64,000 nt of DNA. It comes from Rhexocercosporidium sp. MPI-PUGE-AT-0058. Lineage: Eukaryota > Ascomycota > Leotiomycetes > Helotiales. The position numbers and the translations under genes are program-made. The stretch lies in the NCBI GenBank assembly GCA_020746875.1, contig JAGTJL010000044.1, positions 1 to 64,000 of the forward strand, read 5' to 3'. Of the stretch, positions 47,097-58,099 are shown in pieces; within the stretch, counting starts at the first letter, position 1, and every line of letters begins with the position of its first letter. The notes below the pieces were generated by a model. The model was not told the origin of the DNA. It ran no database searches and saw only the letters and a program-made list of their open reading frames with translations.

Positions 47097-49402
47097 ACTG
47101 ATTTTCCCTTATAAATTACAAGAGGTTATATAAAGACTCCCGTAGTAAAGATATACTTAATAATTAACGTCTAAGTACGTGAGCTAAGTTGTTTTCTATA
47201 CATTTTACGCTTTTCAGCGTGCCCTATAATAAAACCATTTAAATTATAACCTTCTATAATACTAGTCTCGTTTATATTCCATTATTAACTCGCTGAAATG
47301 ACCTTAATAGCCGGAATCTCTAATTTTTAAAACTAAGGCTTAATAACATTAAAACAAGCGCCGTTAACACGTATAGAATCGACGTATATTTACTTCTTCG
47401 TCTTTAAAATAAAATTCCGTGCCAAAAATCTGGAAATCCAGTGCTTTCTAAGTAGTAAATGATCTCCTTAAAGAGCTAGAAGACGCTCCGCAAAAACCTT
47501 AATCTATATATATATAACTCCACGACTTAAAAACTCTTAAGTTAAAACCTAATTAATTAATCGACTCTCTACTAAGGTAAGTAGCCTTTGTAAATAACTA
47601 GCGGCTTCTTTATAGAATAACGTCGTTATACTGCGGCTATAAAGGGTAGACCTTAAAATACCTTATTTAAGCGATGCCTTTCGCAATGACTTACCGTTTG
47701 CGAACTCTGCACACGCATATATAACGTCATACATGGTATATTAAGGGTTTATAATGAAAAGAATGCGCATTTTAAATTTAAAAAGAATTAATTAAAAAAT
47801 AAAAAAGTATTTAATTATTCAAGATAATAGGTAGGAGTGGCGGTGAGTTAAGCGAGGGTGGGCGGAATAGTGGGGTTGGACGTTACTTATAGTATTAGAA
47901 GACAAATTACTTAATTAGGTACTTACTTAAGAGTCTATTAGCTGTAAAGTTATATATATATAAATAAAGAGTTTCGCTTAACGGCTTTTAGCTCTTTAAG
48001 GAGATTATAAACTACTCGGATAATATTAAATAAAGCGATTTTTGGCCCGGAATCCTATTCTTAAGACTAAAAAGTAAATTTACGTTAATTTTATACGTAT
48101 TAATAACGCTTATTTTAAAGTTATTAAGCTTTAGTTCTAAAAATTTAACGTCTCGATTATTCAAGCGATTCTAATTAATTAATAATAAAATATGAACGAA
48201 ACTGATATTATAAAAAGTTACGGCTTTAATAGATTAATTGTAAGCTATACTGAGAAGCGTAAGCTTTAAGGGAAATAATTAGGTTCACGTGTTTAAACGT
48301 TAATTATTAAATGTATTTCTGTAACTAGAGTTTTTATAGCTTTAGCTATAATTTATAAAGGAAAGACGGTTTAATAATAATAGTTTTAGTCTTAATTAAA
48401 TAAATTCAGTAGTTAGCACTTTATTATTACGGAAAATAAATAGATAATTAATAAGGCGGCATTTAAATAACTAGAAAATATATTTATTCTTTAAACGAAA
48501 CCACGTAATCCTTTAGTAAAACTCCTTATTTTAAACGGCTATAAGAGCTATAAGATTACGTATTTCCTTTGGAGGTACTTTAAGCATAATATTTACGTTT
48601 TATTCTTACTTTTACACACGTTATACGTCTTATAACCTTTGAATTTAATAATTTTTTTCTCCTTTTAAGCATATATACCGAAAAGAGTTACATAACTTAA
48701 ATTCTTTATTTAGTTTTATTCTAATTAATAAACGTAATTTCCTCTTTTATTATTAAAAAAGCACGTTAAAAAAGTCTTACGGCTTTTAATATTAAAGCCA
48801 GTTAGAAGACTATTAAATTATAGCCGGTATTTATGGCAAAACCTTTTATAAATCGATTATTATTAGAAAATAATAATAAATCGACAGTTACGCTTCTTCT
48901 AGTCTCTTAAAGGGAAGTAACGCTACTTCCGGAGGGTTTTAATAGCTTACTTCATCTCCGTACTCTAAAAACTAAGAAAGATCTTTATTTATAACTTTAT
49001 AACTTAGCTTCCGGATTATATAACTATCTTTCGGAAAAGCGTTTACGTATTAAGAAGATTATAAACATAATTAATAAAAAAGACTATGAGTTAGGAAAAA
49101 AAAGATAAAGATTTAAGAATTAAAAGAGAGATTAAAGCAATTGAAGCCAAAGAAAGAAGGAAAGTATAAACTAATTTAAATTTGAAGTTTATGACGATAC
49201 GTGTTATTTTTAAAGCTTAAATTGCAGCTAGAGATTACTAAATTATACTTATAGAATTAGAATTTAAAGGAGATTTAGATTTTATAATTTCTTATATAAA
49301 AGTTAAAGTAATATAAAGTTATTAAGCCTTAAATAGGAAGTGATAGAATTAAGCGAGGTATCCGGAAACTAAGGGTGGTCGGAATGGTGGGGCTAGACGT
49401 TA

Positions 49403-50114
49403 TCAAACTTCTGCCCGCGCCTTCTAATATTTTACTTCGACCATAACTCTAGGTTGAATAAAAAGTAGATGCATCGAAAGCCCCTAGTCTCCTCTATCTT
49501 TTGATGTCTTACTATTAATTACTAAGTAGTAGTTGTGATGCGCGCAAAACAAGGCATACCTCAAATCGGTGCTCTCAAAAAAAAAAAGTTGATATCGGTT
49601 AAATTTTAACATTAAATCACGTTACGAGAATCGTTGTATGTTACAGCCGGGAGTACAGCCTACAACCGCACGAACTTAACAATGCTTCACTTTCGTTGGC
49701 AGTCTTTCTGTTATCCCCTCAGCTGTAGTCCATGCCAAAAAGGATAAAGACAAAGTACTTCATCTATCTCGGTTGCCGGAAGGAAGCCGTGTTATTTTTA
49801 TTCCACCAATCATATTAACCAATTCTACTGACCCTGTGTTTTCCTTCGCGGAACACCTCACAAATGTTCTCGATCGCCTTTCCCTCCATGCAACAGGCAC
49901 CTTGTTTGGGGGGATCTAGCAATATTTGAACGGAGTTGGTTAGGCGATCAGTGCAGTAAGCGACCTCCAATTTACATCGTATTCCGAAAATAGCCGCTCG
50001 ATAATATGCATGCTGCGAGGATTCGAAGACATATATCATGTATGATCCTATCTAGACTCTTGGGATGGCATTTCACTCTCCCAATCAACCACCAAAAGAC
50101 AGTCCACCACCGCA
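49403..50114. other. Upstream region of the GH115 pseudogene
   Basis: Balanced DNA with CpA/TpG retained, beginning immediately after the TA duplication of element B. An open frame at 49815-50039 (minus) has no recognisable features. The promoter of the GH115 gene must lie here; no clear TATA box was picked out. Confidence 0.4.
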
Positions 50115-53100
50115 GTGCCTACGATGAGAATCAGTAGGGAAGTCTTGTTGGCCTTTGCTCTTGCCTGTAACGCAGTAACACAAGAGTTTCTTGCGTTTGA
50201 TGTTTCTGGAGGCAATGATGCATATCTGATTGCAAAACAGGGCACTGGCCCTGTAATCTATTGCGCTAATACGGAGTCGAATGCTGTGAAGAGGACATGC
50301 AAAGATTTTGCTAGCGATTTCGGCAAGGTGGTAGGAACGAATGGAACAGTCTTGAGCTCGATAAATGCTACCTCTGGTCCGGTCATCATCGCAGGCACTG
50401 TTGGCCGCTCTTCTCTTTTGGACACACTCATATCGAGATCTAAAATCGACGCCTCATCAATTATCGGAAAATGGGAGTCGTACATTGCTACCGGTGTCAG
50501 CAACCCTGTTCCGGGTGTGTCAAAGGCAGTTGTAATTGTTGGAAGTGACCGTCGTGGCACGATCTTTGGGATGTACGAAATTTCCCAGCGTATGGGCGTT
50601 TCTCCATGGTAGTATGTATACACTCTCTTCTGTAGTTGTGGTGCTTCGCTTGGAAATGTGAACATTCAAAATCCAGTTATTCTTGAGATCTTCAATTCGG
50701 TGAAACCCAGAGCTTAGCTAATAGTTCTCGAAGCTGGTGGGCCGATGTCCCAATCAAAACAAAGCAATCCATCTCAGCAACAGGTGTTACGAAAATTGGA
50801 GGGCCACCTTCCGTCAAATGGCGTGGCATCTTTATCAACGATGAATCGCCAGCTCTGTCTTCATGGATCGTCGGTAGATTCCCTCATGGTCCTACTGGTA
50901 GCGACTTTTCGGACGGGTTTTATGCTCGGATTTATGAACTCCTCCCTCGATCAAAGGCTAATTATATGTGGCCTGCAATGTGGGGTAAATCATTCTATGT
51001 GGAAACACTCAACAACGGAGCGATTGCCGAAGATTATGGAATAGTCATGGGGACTAGCCACCATGAGCCTATGGCACGTTCGGAAAAGGAACAACAACAA
51101 TTTAACGTTGGAGCTTGGGACTGGGATTCTAATAAGGCCAACGTGATCAAATTCTTCACACATGGAGCCCGGCGTTCCAAGAACAAGGAGACAATGTTTA
51201 CTGTCGGTATGAGAGGGTCGGGTGATGCGGCAAACACAGCTTTTACTTCTCGGACTTTGCAAGATATCGTAGACAACCAACAGAGAATTTTGCAAACAGA
51301 GTTGGGAAGAGACATAAACGCCATTCCACAAGCATGGGTTCTTTACAAGGTAAGTGTTGTTCATTTGCACTCACAAGGATTTACTACTCACACCAGCACA
51401 GGAAGTTGGCAGCTATTACCAGGCTGGTATGAAAGTAGCTGACTCCGTGACACTTTTATAGACAGATGACAATTGGGGAAATATTCAGCACGTCCCGCTT
51501 GCGAACGAGACCTCGCATCCCGCAGGACATGGAGTCTACTATCACTTTGATTATGTTGGCTCTGTTCGAAATTACAAATGGATAAATACTATTCAGCTCA
51601 TCAAAACGTGGGAACAGATGCATCTTGCCCATGAAAAGGGCGCAAGAGAGATATGGATTGCCAATGTTGGCGATCTCAAACCTCTGGTAAGGCGTGAAAA
51701 TCGTCTTCGTACAGTGTATTTGAGTTGACATGCAGTAGGAAATCCCAACTGCTCACTTTCTTGATATAGCTTACGATATGAGTCGTCACAAAACACCAGA
51801 CTCAGTCACAATATAGATCAATCGATGGGCAGGTGAATCGTTCAACCCATCGATTGCTGCCGTTACTACAGAAATTCTCACTACATACGGACGACTGGTT
51901 GTGCGGCGAAAATACGAACTACTCAGTAACACCCCTTTTGTCTGGAGCACAGCAAATTATGATGAAGCTGAACTCGTGCTCCAGGAATGGGTTGACCTAC
52001 TAGCCAAGACACAACAAGTTTATGACAGCCTGAAATCCACAGAGCAATTGCCGTATTTCCAAATGGTGCTCCACCCAGTACTTGCCGGAAAGACAATGAT
52101 TGAGCTTTATATCACAGCAGCTGTGAATCTTCAATATCGAAGTCAAAACAGAGTTGGTACGAATGACATCGCGAAAAGTGTGATCGTGCTTTTCAACCAA
52201 GACGATGCAATTACAAAACGTTATCACGGCCTAGCTGGTGGCAGATGGAATGGAATTGTGAATCAACAACATATTGGTTACACTTCTTGGCAAGAGCCTT
52301 CAAACAACATCCGACCACCAATTTCTTGGTATGGCTCATCAAATGTGCCTACCGGATCTGCTTTTGCCGTTGCTGCTCAGGGGGCAATGGTGTTCACTCC
52401 TGGAAATACGTTGAACAATCTTTACTCCATGGATCCGTACATGCCTCCATTAGACAAGCGCTGGTTTGAGGTTTTCGCTATAGGAAGAATGGCACATTGG
52501 CTTACACTATCACCACCAACGCCACGTACGTGAAATTATCACGAGGAAGCGGAACGATCAACGCTCCAAGTACACCGCAGTCTCGGATTACGGTTTCTGT
52601 TGATTGGAATGCAGCCCCAGCACGACGTACACCGGTTCAAATCACCATCACAGTAAATAGTGAGACTGTGAATTTGGTTCTCCCGGTCAACAAACGAAGT
52701 CCACCAGGCAATTTCAGCGGGCATGTTGAGACTGGATCGGTCGTTTCCATGGAAGTTGATCATTATGCCAGTATCGAGAACAAGAATGGTGTGACGTATC
52801 AAGTCATCCCTGAATACGGCCGTACACGCGCGGGTCTCAAGACATGGCCGGTGACTTCGCCTTCACAGAACCCTACCACCGGTCCAAAGGTAGTATACTC
52901 CTTCTATACTTATGCCGGCTCCTCAAGTGCCTCCCTCACGCTGTACTTCGGCGGTTCCATCAACCACGATCCTTCCAGACAGCTCAAGTATGCATTGTCC
53001 GTCGACGATGGTTCTGCTACAACAGTTCAATACGTCCCCAATCACACCATGGGCAGTCTTCCGAGCGGTTGGGAAGGCTCGGCCACAGCAGGCGGATGGA

Positions 53101-53276
53101 CATCCACAACGAATAACTTGAACATACCAGCTGGCGCAAGAAAACTAAATATCTGGCTTCTTGAACCGGGTGTGGTGCTCCAAAAGGTTTTGGTAAACCT
53201 GGGTGGCCTTCACCCGAGCGCAAATGGCCCACAAGAGAATGTTATTGTAAAGACGAGCGGTTCGACTGAGAAATAG
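50115..53276 (+). pseudogene. GH115 xylan alpha-1,2-glucuronidase, broken by two stops and a frameshift
   Basis: Four exons: 50115-50611, 50734-51349, 51402-51686 and 51739-53276, with introns of 122, 52 and 52 bp (GT...AG). The reconstructed length of 978 residues fits the family. Start ATG 50115 (or 50124) gives a signal peptide, so it was secreted; the enzyme removes (4-O-methyl)glucuronic acid from xylan. Family landmarks: SPW-YWWADVP across intron 1, WRGIFINDESPAL, ELLPRSKANYMWPAMW, GIVMGTSHHEPM, DDNWGN, YYHFDYVG, IWIANVGDLKP, a C-terminal beta-rich domain. Lesions: TAG at 51459-51461 (Trp in LLW-DDNWGN), TAG at 51814-51816 (after DSVTI), and a 1-nt loss near 52485-52490 where frame must shift between FEVFAIG and NGTLAYTITTN. 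Both stops fit CpA-to-TpA change on one strand. Alternatively sequencing error, unlikely for three sites. Confidence 0.88.
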
Positions 53277-54037
53277 TGGTTAGGAAGTCTAGTGTCGGTT
53301 TCTGTCAAGTCGGAATCTTCATTTAGTTCGGTACTTGATAAGAAACTCGGTCTTAAAAATCACATAAATACGCGATGGTTCTTGGTGTAGACTACAATTG
53401 TCCGTGAAACGACGCGGCACTAGACATCAGATGAAACTATGCCTTGGTGATCACTTATTATTTGTGAAAGTGCAAATAATGTAATCTGACTACCTAGGCA
53501 GGTATTTGTATTTTCGATTTCGCCCGTTGTCAATGAGTGCTGAGAGAACGGGTGGCATTATCTGTAATAGGACTCCGATTATGGGTCATTCTTTCTGTAG
53601 TCAACGGGACATGTGATCCACAGAAATTTCTGTTTAGATTAATCTTTATCGTTGGGGCACAGCACTGGACTTTTTGCTGGACTTTAAGCGAAGGGACCCC
53701 TTAACCTTATCTAGATACTTACATTCGTACACTACAGTAGCTCGGGGAGGACACTTTCATGGATACTCCCGCTTATCTCTCCTGTTCATTGACCAATATT
53801 CAATTAGACAGATTAGATTGGTTGAATCTAATAGTAGGTAGGCAAGAAGCGTAATGGCCGCGAAGTCTATCTATTACATGTTCTAAATGTTATTTCCTTC
53901 TCTAATACTTATTTATATCTAGTAGTATTAAAAGCTTCTTATTATCTTTAAAAGGAGAGAGAAAAACACTCGGGTAAAATAGCTTAATTAGAAACAAAAT
54001 GACCCCTAAGTTAATAAAACCCTAACCCTGAAAAGAA
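53277..54037. other. Intergenic, between GH115 and F-box-like pseudogenes (tail to tail)
   Basis: No gene seen. AT-rich patch at 53890-53960. A two-unit telomere-like word CCCTAACCCT at 54019-54028 is too short to be a telomere remnant. Confidence 0.5.
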
Positions 54038-55479
54038 CTACTCAACATAACTATCGCAGACCCTCGGCCAGCTATCATCCCTCTGATCCTCACACTGCAG
54101 AACCACAATTTCTAATCCAGTTCTTCGGCTCATCCTCCAGAACGTCTCAACAAGACTTTCATTCTCTTCCATGGTATCCATAATCTCAATTTGCTCTAAC
54201 TGTGGCGTGTCCTCTCTCCAATCTTTAAGCCAAGTCTCCATAACTTCCAGTATCGGTGTCTTCCAGCCATCCCATTGATCATGCCAGCCCGCAGATCCAA
54301 CATCCGGCAGCCTCAAAGTTTTCAAATTTCTCGGTAGTACACTTCCAAGTTGAATCTTGTCTGTAGGGTGGTTTCCTAAGAGAAATACAAATGGTACTTC
54401 GAGTCGCTCTAATTTGGAAAATTCTGTGAAGCCGGTGACTGGTGATTTGATTCCTTCAGGCTCCATCTCGTGACCGTCATAATCATGGTCGGTGATGAAG
54501 CATGTGAGAATCAACGACTTTAGCTTCGGTCGAACATGGAATAGCGAGTGAGTAAGATCGGAGCTTGAGATTGAAGCTGGCAGAAGACGCCTTTGTTTAC
54601 TTGCTTTATCTGCATAGAAGTTGTAGGTGAGCCTACGTAAATTGTGACATTGCAAGAGAATATTCCCAAGGCTTCGTTCGCGAACTAGAGTAATGTTAAG
54701 AGACTCAAGTTTGGCTGGCGTTGGAGGGACTGCACTTGGCCATTTAAAGTTGACTGGCTCCTCGATTGTTGCAGTGATGTGTTGGATTGATGGGGCGTAG
54801 AAGAAGGTGAGGGGACAGAGGGTGTTGTTTGGCTTCTGATCGTTTGCTTCCCTTCCCCAGCGGCGCTCAACATCGATGCGGGGATTGAAATATACGTCTT
54901 TGAGCTCTTTGAGCTTCGAAAAGCTTGAATTACTCTTCGTACAGAGTGCGTGTTGGAACATGCGTGTTGGAACATACCTCTAATAAGCGTTGTCTCTTTG
55001 GCGAAGTTGGAACCCAGGAAAAGTGACCTCAGATTTGGGAGCTGGGACAGCAGAACAGCAAGTACTGCATCCATCGTTGCTGTAGAGGAGGCTTGAGAAT
55101 CGCTTCCTAGTTTGTCGATCCAAAGTTGGAAATTAAGAACTCGAGAATGGCGAACAATATTCACGCATCTTTGTCTTTCCGACTCTGAGATAGATATACA
55201 AGGAGGTAATTTCATACGAAATGGTGGGAGATGGAAAGTTTCTCCCGTGAGCTTCACATCTCGTACGTGTGTAGCCAACTCTAGTCTTTCGAAAATATGG
55301 CGTAATAAGCTTGCAATCGGGGGGGGGTTGAATTCTCTTTCCAGATCCAGTCGATCGATTGATAGATAAAGGATTCGGTCCGGGTGTGGAAGAGTCTATT
55401 GGTAGCTTCACCAGGTCATCTTTCGAATACACATTCAAGATCAAATGCAAGATATCATCTGGGCAACCGTCTAATAGAC
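54038..55479 (-). pseudogene. F-box / leucine-rich-repeat-like protein gene, frame broken at three places
   Basis: The minus strand starts with an F-box-like helix pair: CPDDILHLILNVYSKDDLVKL (55479-about 55405). A 1-nt loss near 55400-55406 shifts to TNRLFHTRTESFIYQSIDW. A run of nine C (55319-55327) shifts again into IASLLRHIFERLELATHVRD. After LPNLRSLFLGSNF, an exact 14-bp tandem duplication at 54947-54960 / 54961-54974 shifts the frame; removing one copy joins GMFQHA to LCTKSNSSFSKLKELKDVYF. The rest (54038-54946) is open: LESLNITLV, LRRLTYNFYA, KLKSLILTCF, KLERLEVPF, LKTLRLPDVG are irregular leucine-rich repeats. The stop is at 54038. Such proteins are usually SCF ubiquitin-ligase adaptors or uncharacterised. 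An upstream first exon may exist (acceptor CAG at 55480). Dead unless the assembly is wrong. Confidence 0.78.
54947..54974. repeat. 14-bp tandem duplication disrupting the F-box-like gene
   Basis: TGCGTGTTGGAACA twice in a row without mismatch; 14 is not a multiple of three, so it shifts the frame. It is either very recent or an assembly artefact. Confidence 0.9.
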
Positions 55480-56276
55480 CTGGGTAGACGAGGATAAATT
55501 AGTTAACATATCTATATATGTTTGAGGAAGCAGATGGAAAATGTCTTGAAAATATATTAAGGGGTCCAGTAGAGGGAAATTGGGCTGACCCATGTACCTA
55601 CCCATAATGTCGCGGGGTTTCGGAAACTTGGATTTTGGGTGCTGATGATTTCTTGGAAGCCCTGGAAACTGTGTTGTGAGCGGGCCGGTTCTGAGGACCA
55701 GACCTTGATTTATAGAGGTCTCGCTCCTTGTGCGCTAGCTCTCATGGGGCACAGTGGGGGCGAATCGGAGCGACCCAATTCAAACACGAGGCTAGGTAAT
55801 CATTTCTTTACACTCCAAGGAAGCCTATAATACTTCACCAGCACCTAGCTATCTGCCTTCTTTGAAGTAGGAACTTCTATTTCGGATCTTCAATAGATTT
55901 TGATAATTGCTAGAGACATATCGCTCGTTTCAGGAGTCAAACTCCAATCTTAATTCGAACTCAGGAATTGACAATCTTGTTGTTCATCTCATCTTGGTTC
56001 CTCCAGAAGAGATACCCTTTCTCTATAGCACATGACATTTCTTCGTTCCCGTTTCAGCGACAGAGCTTAGCCTGATCGGGCGGGCCAATCATTCCAAGCG
56101 AAGCTAAAATATATGATGCCTTTCCCAATCCCGTTCCCAGAGGTCTGATATTATTCTCTATTACAAATACGTTACATCCCCATTCAGCCTTTCAATTTAG
56201 CGAACTTGAAACGATAAATACACGCCATGAGCTTACATTATTGTACTCCCCGCAAGGAGGCTTGATGGTACAGGAA
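55480..56276. other. Upstream flank of the F-box-like pseudogene
   Basis: Balanced DNA; a plus-strand frame at 55639-55830 shows no features. Ends where Copia-derived sequence starts at about 56277. Confidence 0.45.
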
Positions 56277-56441
56277 ATAACTAATAACGCAAAGTTTATT
56301 GAATTCTATATTTTATAAAGAATATAAAAGGATTTAAACGCCTAATGTTAAAGAGTCTAAGTGCGCTTATCATAATTAAAAGGAATTCGATTATTTAAAA
56401 AAGAAGCTAAAATTAAGTCTATTATAATAAAAGAATTACTC

Positions 56442-57158
56442 CATCAGCAAAAAAATTCGCGGACGCCGAGAATCGAATCCGCCATTTTCGCCATTTTCGT
56501 CAAAAGGCCGCCTTTAACGCCTAAAGCCGCCTTTATAAAATTTAATCGGTCGCTAGTATTAAAAGCGCCAGTTTATTTTAATAAACGCTAAGCCTAATTA
56601 AGTAATCTTTATAAATATAATTTAAACGCTAAAATATTATAATTTTAAAAAGAAAATATCTTGGCGTTTTTTACTAACCGAATCCGGTTAAATTAGCGTT
56701 AATTTTAAGTCTCGCTTATATTTCGTCGGGCACGTCCTAAAAACTAGTCTCGCTAAAGCTCTTACGCTATGAATATCTACGCTAAAAAAAATTATAATAA
56801 GAAAATCGTTCGTTTCGGGTAAATTATATGCGCACGCTAGCCGGCCCTAACCCTAATCGGGCGTTATAAGAGCTATGTTATTAATATTAGTATATTATTA
56901 ATATTACTAATACTTTTACAAACTTTATTAATATATTAAATAAAATAAATAACAAAGCCCTATTTTTAAAAGTGGGATTATAATACGCTAGTCTATTTCG
57001 GCGCTTTCGGCGCTTTTTACGCCTTCGGCGCGCTTTTAATTTATTATAATAAGAAACTGTCCTTAAAATTTTCGACATGCAACTTTAGCTCTAAAAGCGC
57101 CAGAATACCGCCTCTGGCGCAGTTGGCGGACGTCCGCCTCTCGATTTTTTTGCAGATG
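56442..57158. mobile_element. 717-bp TIR element inserted into the Copia A fragment
   Basis: Left end CATCAGCAAAAAAATTCGCG and right end complement CATCTGCAAAAAAATCGAGA share about 15 bp of inverted terminal sequence. Subterminal GC-rich words (GGCGGACGTCCGCC, GCCGCC) contrast with the AT-rich middle. The Copia sequence continues on both sides, so the boundaries are fixed by comparison with 46660 and 4045. A 63-codon minus frame (56887-57078) is Arg/Lys-rich but not convincing. Probably non-autonomous; superfamily unclear because the target duplication is only 2-3 bp and uncertain. Confidence 0.75.
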
Positions 57159-57424
57159 TCTCGTAAGCTCCGTGTATTCGATAAAGAAAGAAAGATTAAA
57201 GAGGTATCGAGTTTAATTGCTCGGCTTTTATACTCGTCTAAAGTAAAATAAAAGAATTAATAAAAACATAATATTATGAATTATACTTTATAATAAGGTA
57301 GAAAACTCTATAACGTATAATAAATACTTTTCACTTATAAACTTACCTTATAAGCTTTATTTAAATTAATAGCGCATAAAAGGAAGAATATTAACCTAAA
57401 AGCTTTGTTAATAAGGCTTATAAT

Positions 57425-57606
57425 TATAATATAGAAATGGATTAAAGTATTGCAAGCAGTTTTAATTAAATTAAAGTGATTAATTATTATATATATTAAA
57501 GGAAATCAGGAGAAAACAATTATTTTCTTAAAGGCGGTTTATAATAGCAGAACTTAATTAAGTCATGTGCAGTGCCAAGAGAGCAGCTGCCCGTGCCTAT
57601 ACGACA
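57425..57606 (-). repeat. LTR of the Copia A fragment
   Basis: 182 bp (two bases shorter than the others); retains more CpA/TpG than most copies. Confidence 0.9.
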
Positions 57607-57639
57607 ATATAAGAATAAGGACTTTAATTAAAACGACGA

Positions 57640-57960
57640 AGCAAAAGAAGCCTTCTTCGGTCTTAAAAACGCCTTTATTAAAAAAACTAGTCCTTATGTC
57701 CTTCGACTTAAATAAGGAAATCATAATAAAGACAGACGCTTCTGACTATATTATTAAGGCTGTGTTAAGCTAACCGAGTGAAGACGGCAAATAATAACTA
57801 ATTATATATTATTTACGGAAACTCTTATTAATAAAACTTAATTATAATATTTACGATAAGGAACTATTAGAGGCTGTAGACGTTATACGTTAAATAAAAT
57901 AATGACTCGTTAGTAATTAATTATAAGTAATTAATAATAACAGGCTAAATATCTACAAAG
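57640..57960 (+). pseudogene. Gypsy RNase H domain (G1)
   Basis: LVLMSFDLNKEIIIKTDASD, then YIIKAVLS, is the classic PVL-HFD---PI-IETDASDYAIGAVLSQ start of Ty3/Gypsy RNase H, with the catalytic Asp of TDASD intact. It continues YYSRKL-like and NYDI-DKELLA-like further on, with stops and a frame change. Confidence 0.85.
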
Positions 57961-58099
57961 ATTTAAAAAGGCTATGCTAACGACCCGGTAGTAGCCGAAT
58001 AAAAACAGTAGCTAAGCGAAGGATTCTCTTTGACTATTATTATAACTCTTTTATATTAAAGACGAGTTTATGTTTTAACTTAAAGTAAAATAGACTTTA

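Larger units (their letters stand above)
38149..47883 (-). mobile_element. pogo/Fot1 transposon (element C), nested in element B
   Basis: Left end 38149 starts ACGTCTCACCCCACCATTCC. The right end 47849-47883 reads out as ACGTCCAACCCCACTATTCC on the complement. TA duplications at 38147-38148 and 47884-47885. Net length about 1.8 kb. Its transposase is on the minus strand: the C-terminal basic coil (YELGKVN, KEKEE) is at about 38380-38465 and the catalytic part continues across the inner Copia insertion to about 47600. Related to, but distinct from, elements A and B. The two terminal repeats have diverged from each other, notably the inner half. Confidence 0.85.
37841..49400 (+). mobile_element. 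pogo/Fot1 transposon (element B), split by nested insertions
   Basis: Left end 37841 starts ACGTCTAGCCCTACTATTCC. The right end 49352-49400 is its complement, with TA target duplications at 37839-37840 and 49401-49402. Net length without the inner insertion is about 1.82 kb, like element A. The left part (37841-38146) holds the N-terminal coding start; the right part (47886-49400) holds the rest of a plus-strand DDE transposase: MNETDIIK with the first Asp changed to Asn by G-to-A (48192-48215), then the basic C-terminal coil near 49090-49160. It was the first insertion of the three-level nest. Confidence 0.9.
56277..57606 (-). mobile_element. Copia A 5' fragment (LTR plus leader and start of gag), interrupted
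   Basis: Minus strand. A 182-bp LTR at 57425-57606 is followed by leader and gag-start sequence colinear with copy 2 (46490-46912) down to about 56277, where homology ends abruptly at the gene island. A 717-bp TIR element is inserted at 56442-57158. The LTR end abuts gypsy coding sequence at 57607, so the Copia element probably inserted into the chromovirus there. Confidence 0.85.

Noticed and set aside
50745..51044. Separate ORF starting MSQSKQSNPSQQQVL
   Set aside because: It is an out-of-frame reading of GH115 exon 2, whose true frame matches the family.
51459..51816. Possible extra introns ending at the two TAGs of the GH115 gene
   Set aside because: Each TAG looks slightly like an acceptor, but the residues before it match the family continuously (GMKV-DSVTLL, SRHKTPDSVT) and no donor gives a frame-keeping intron of normal length.
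54019..54028. Telomere-like CCCTAACCCT (also near 56847)
   Set aside because: Only two units at each place; too short for an interstitial telomere.
55639..55830. 63-codon plus-strand ORF upstream of the F-box-like gene
   Set aside because: No features; antisense to the possible upstream region of the pseudogene.
56887..57078. Arg/Lys-rich 63-codon ORF inside the 717-bp TIR element
   Set aside because: Arises from CGC/GCC-type subterminal repeats and AT-rich sequence; no sign of a conserved gene.
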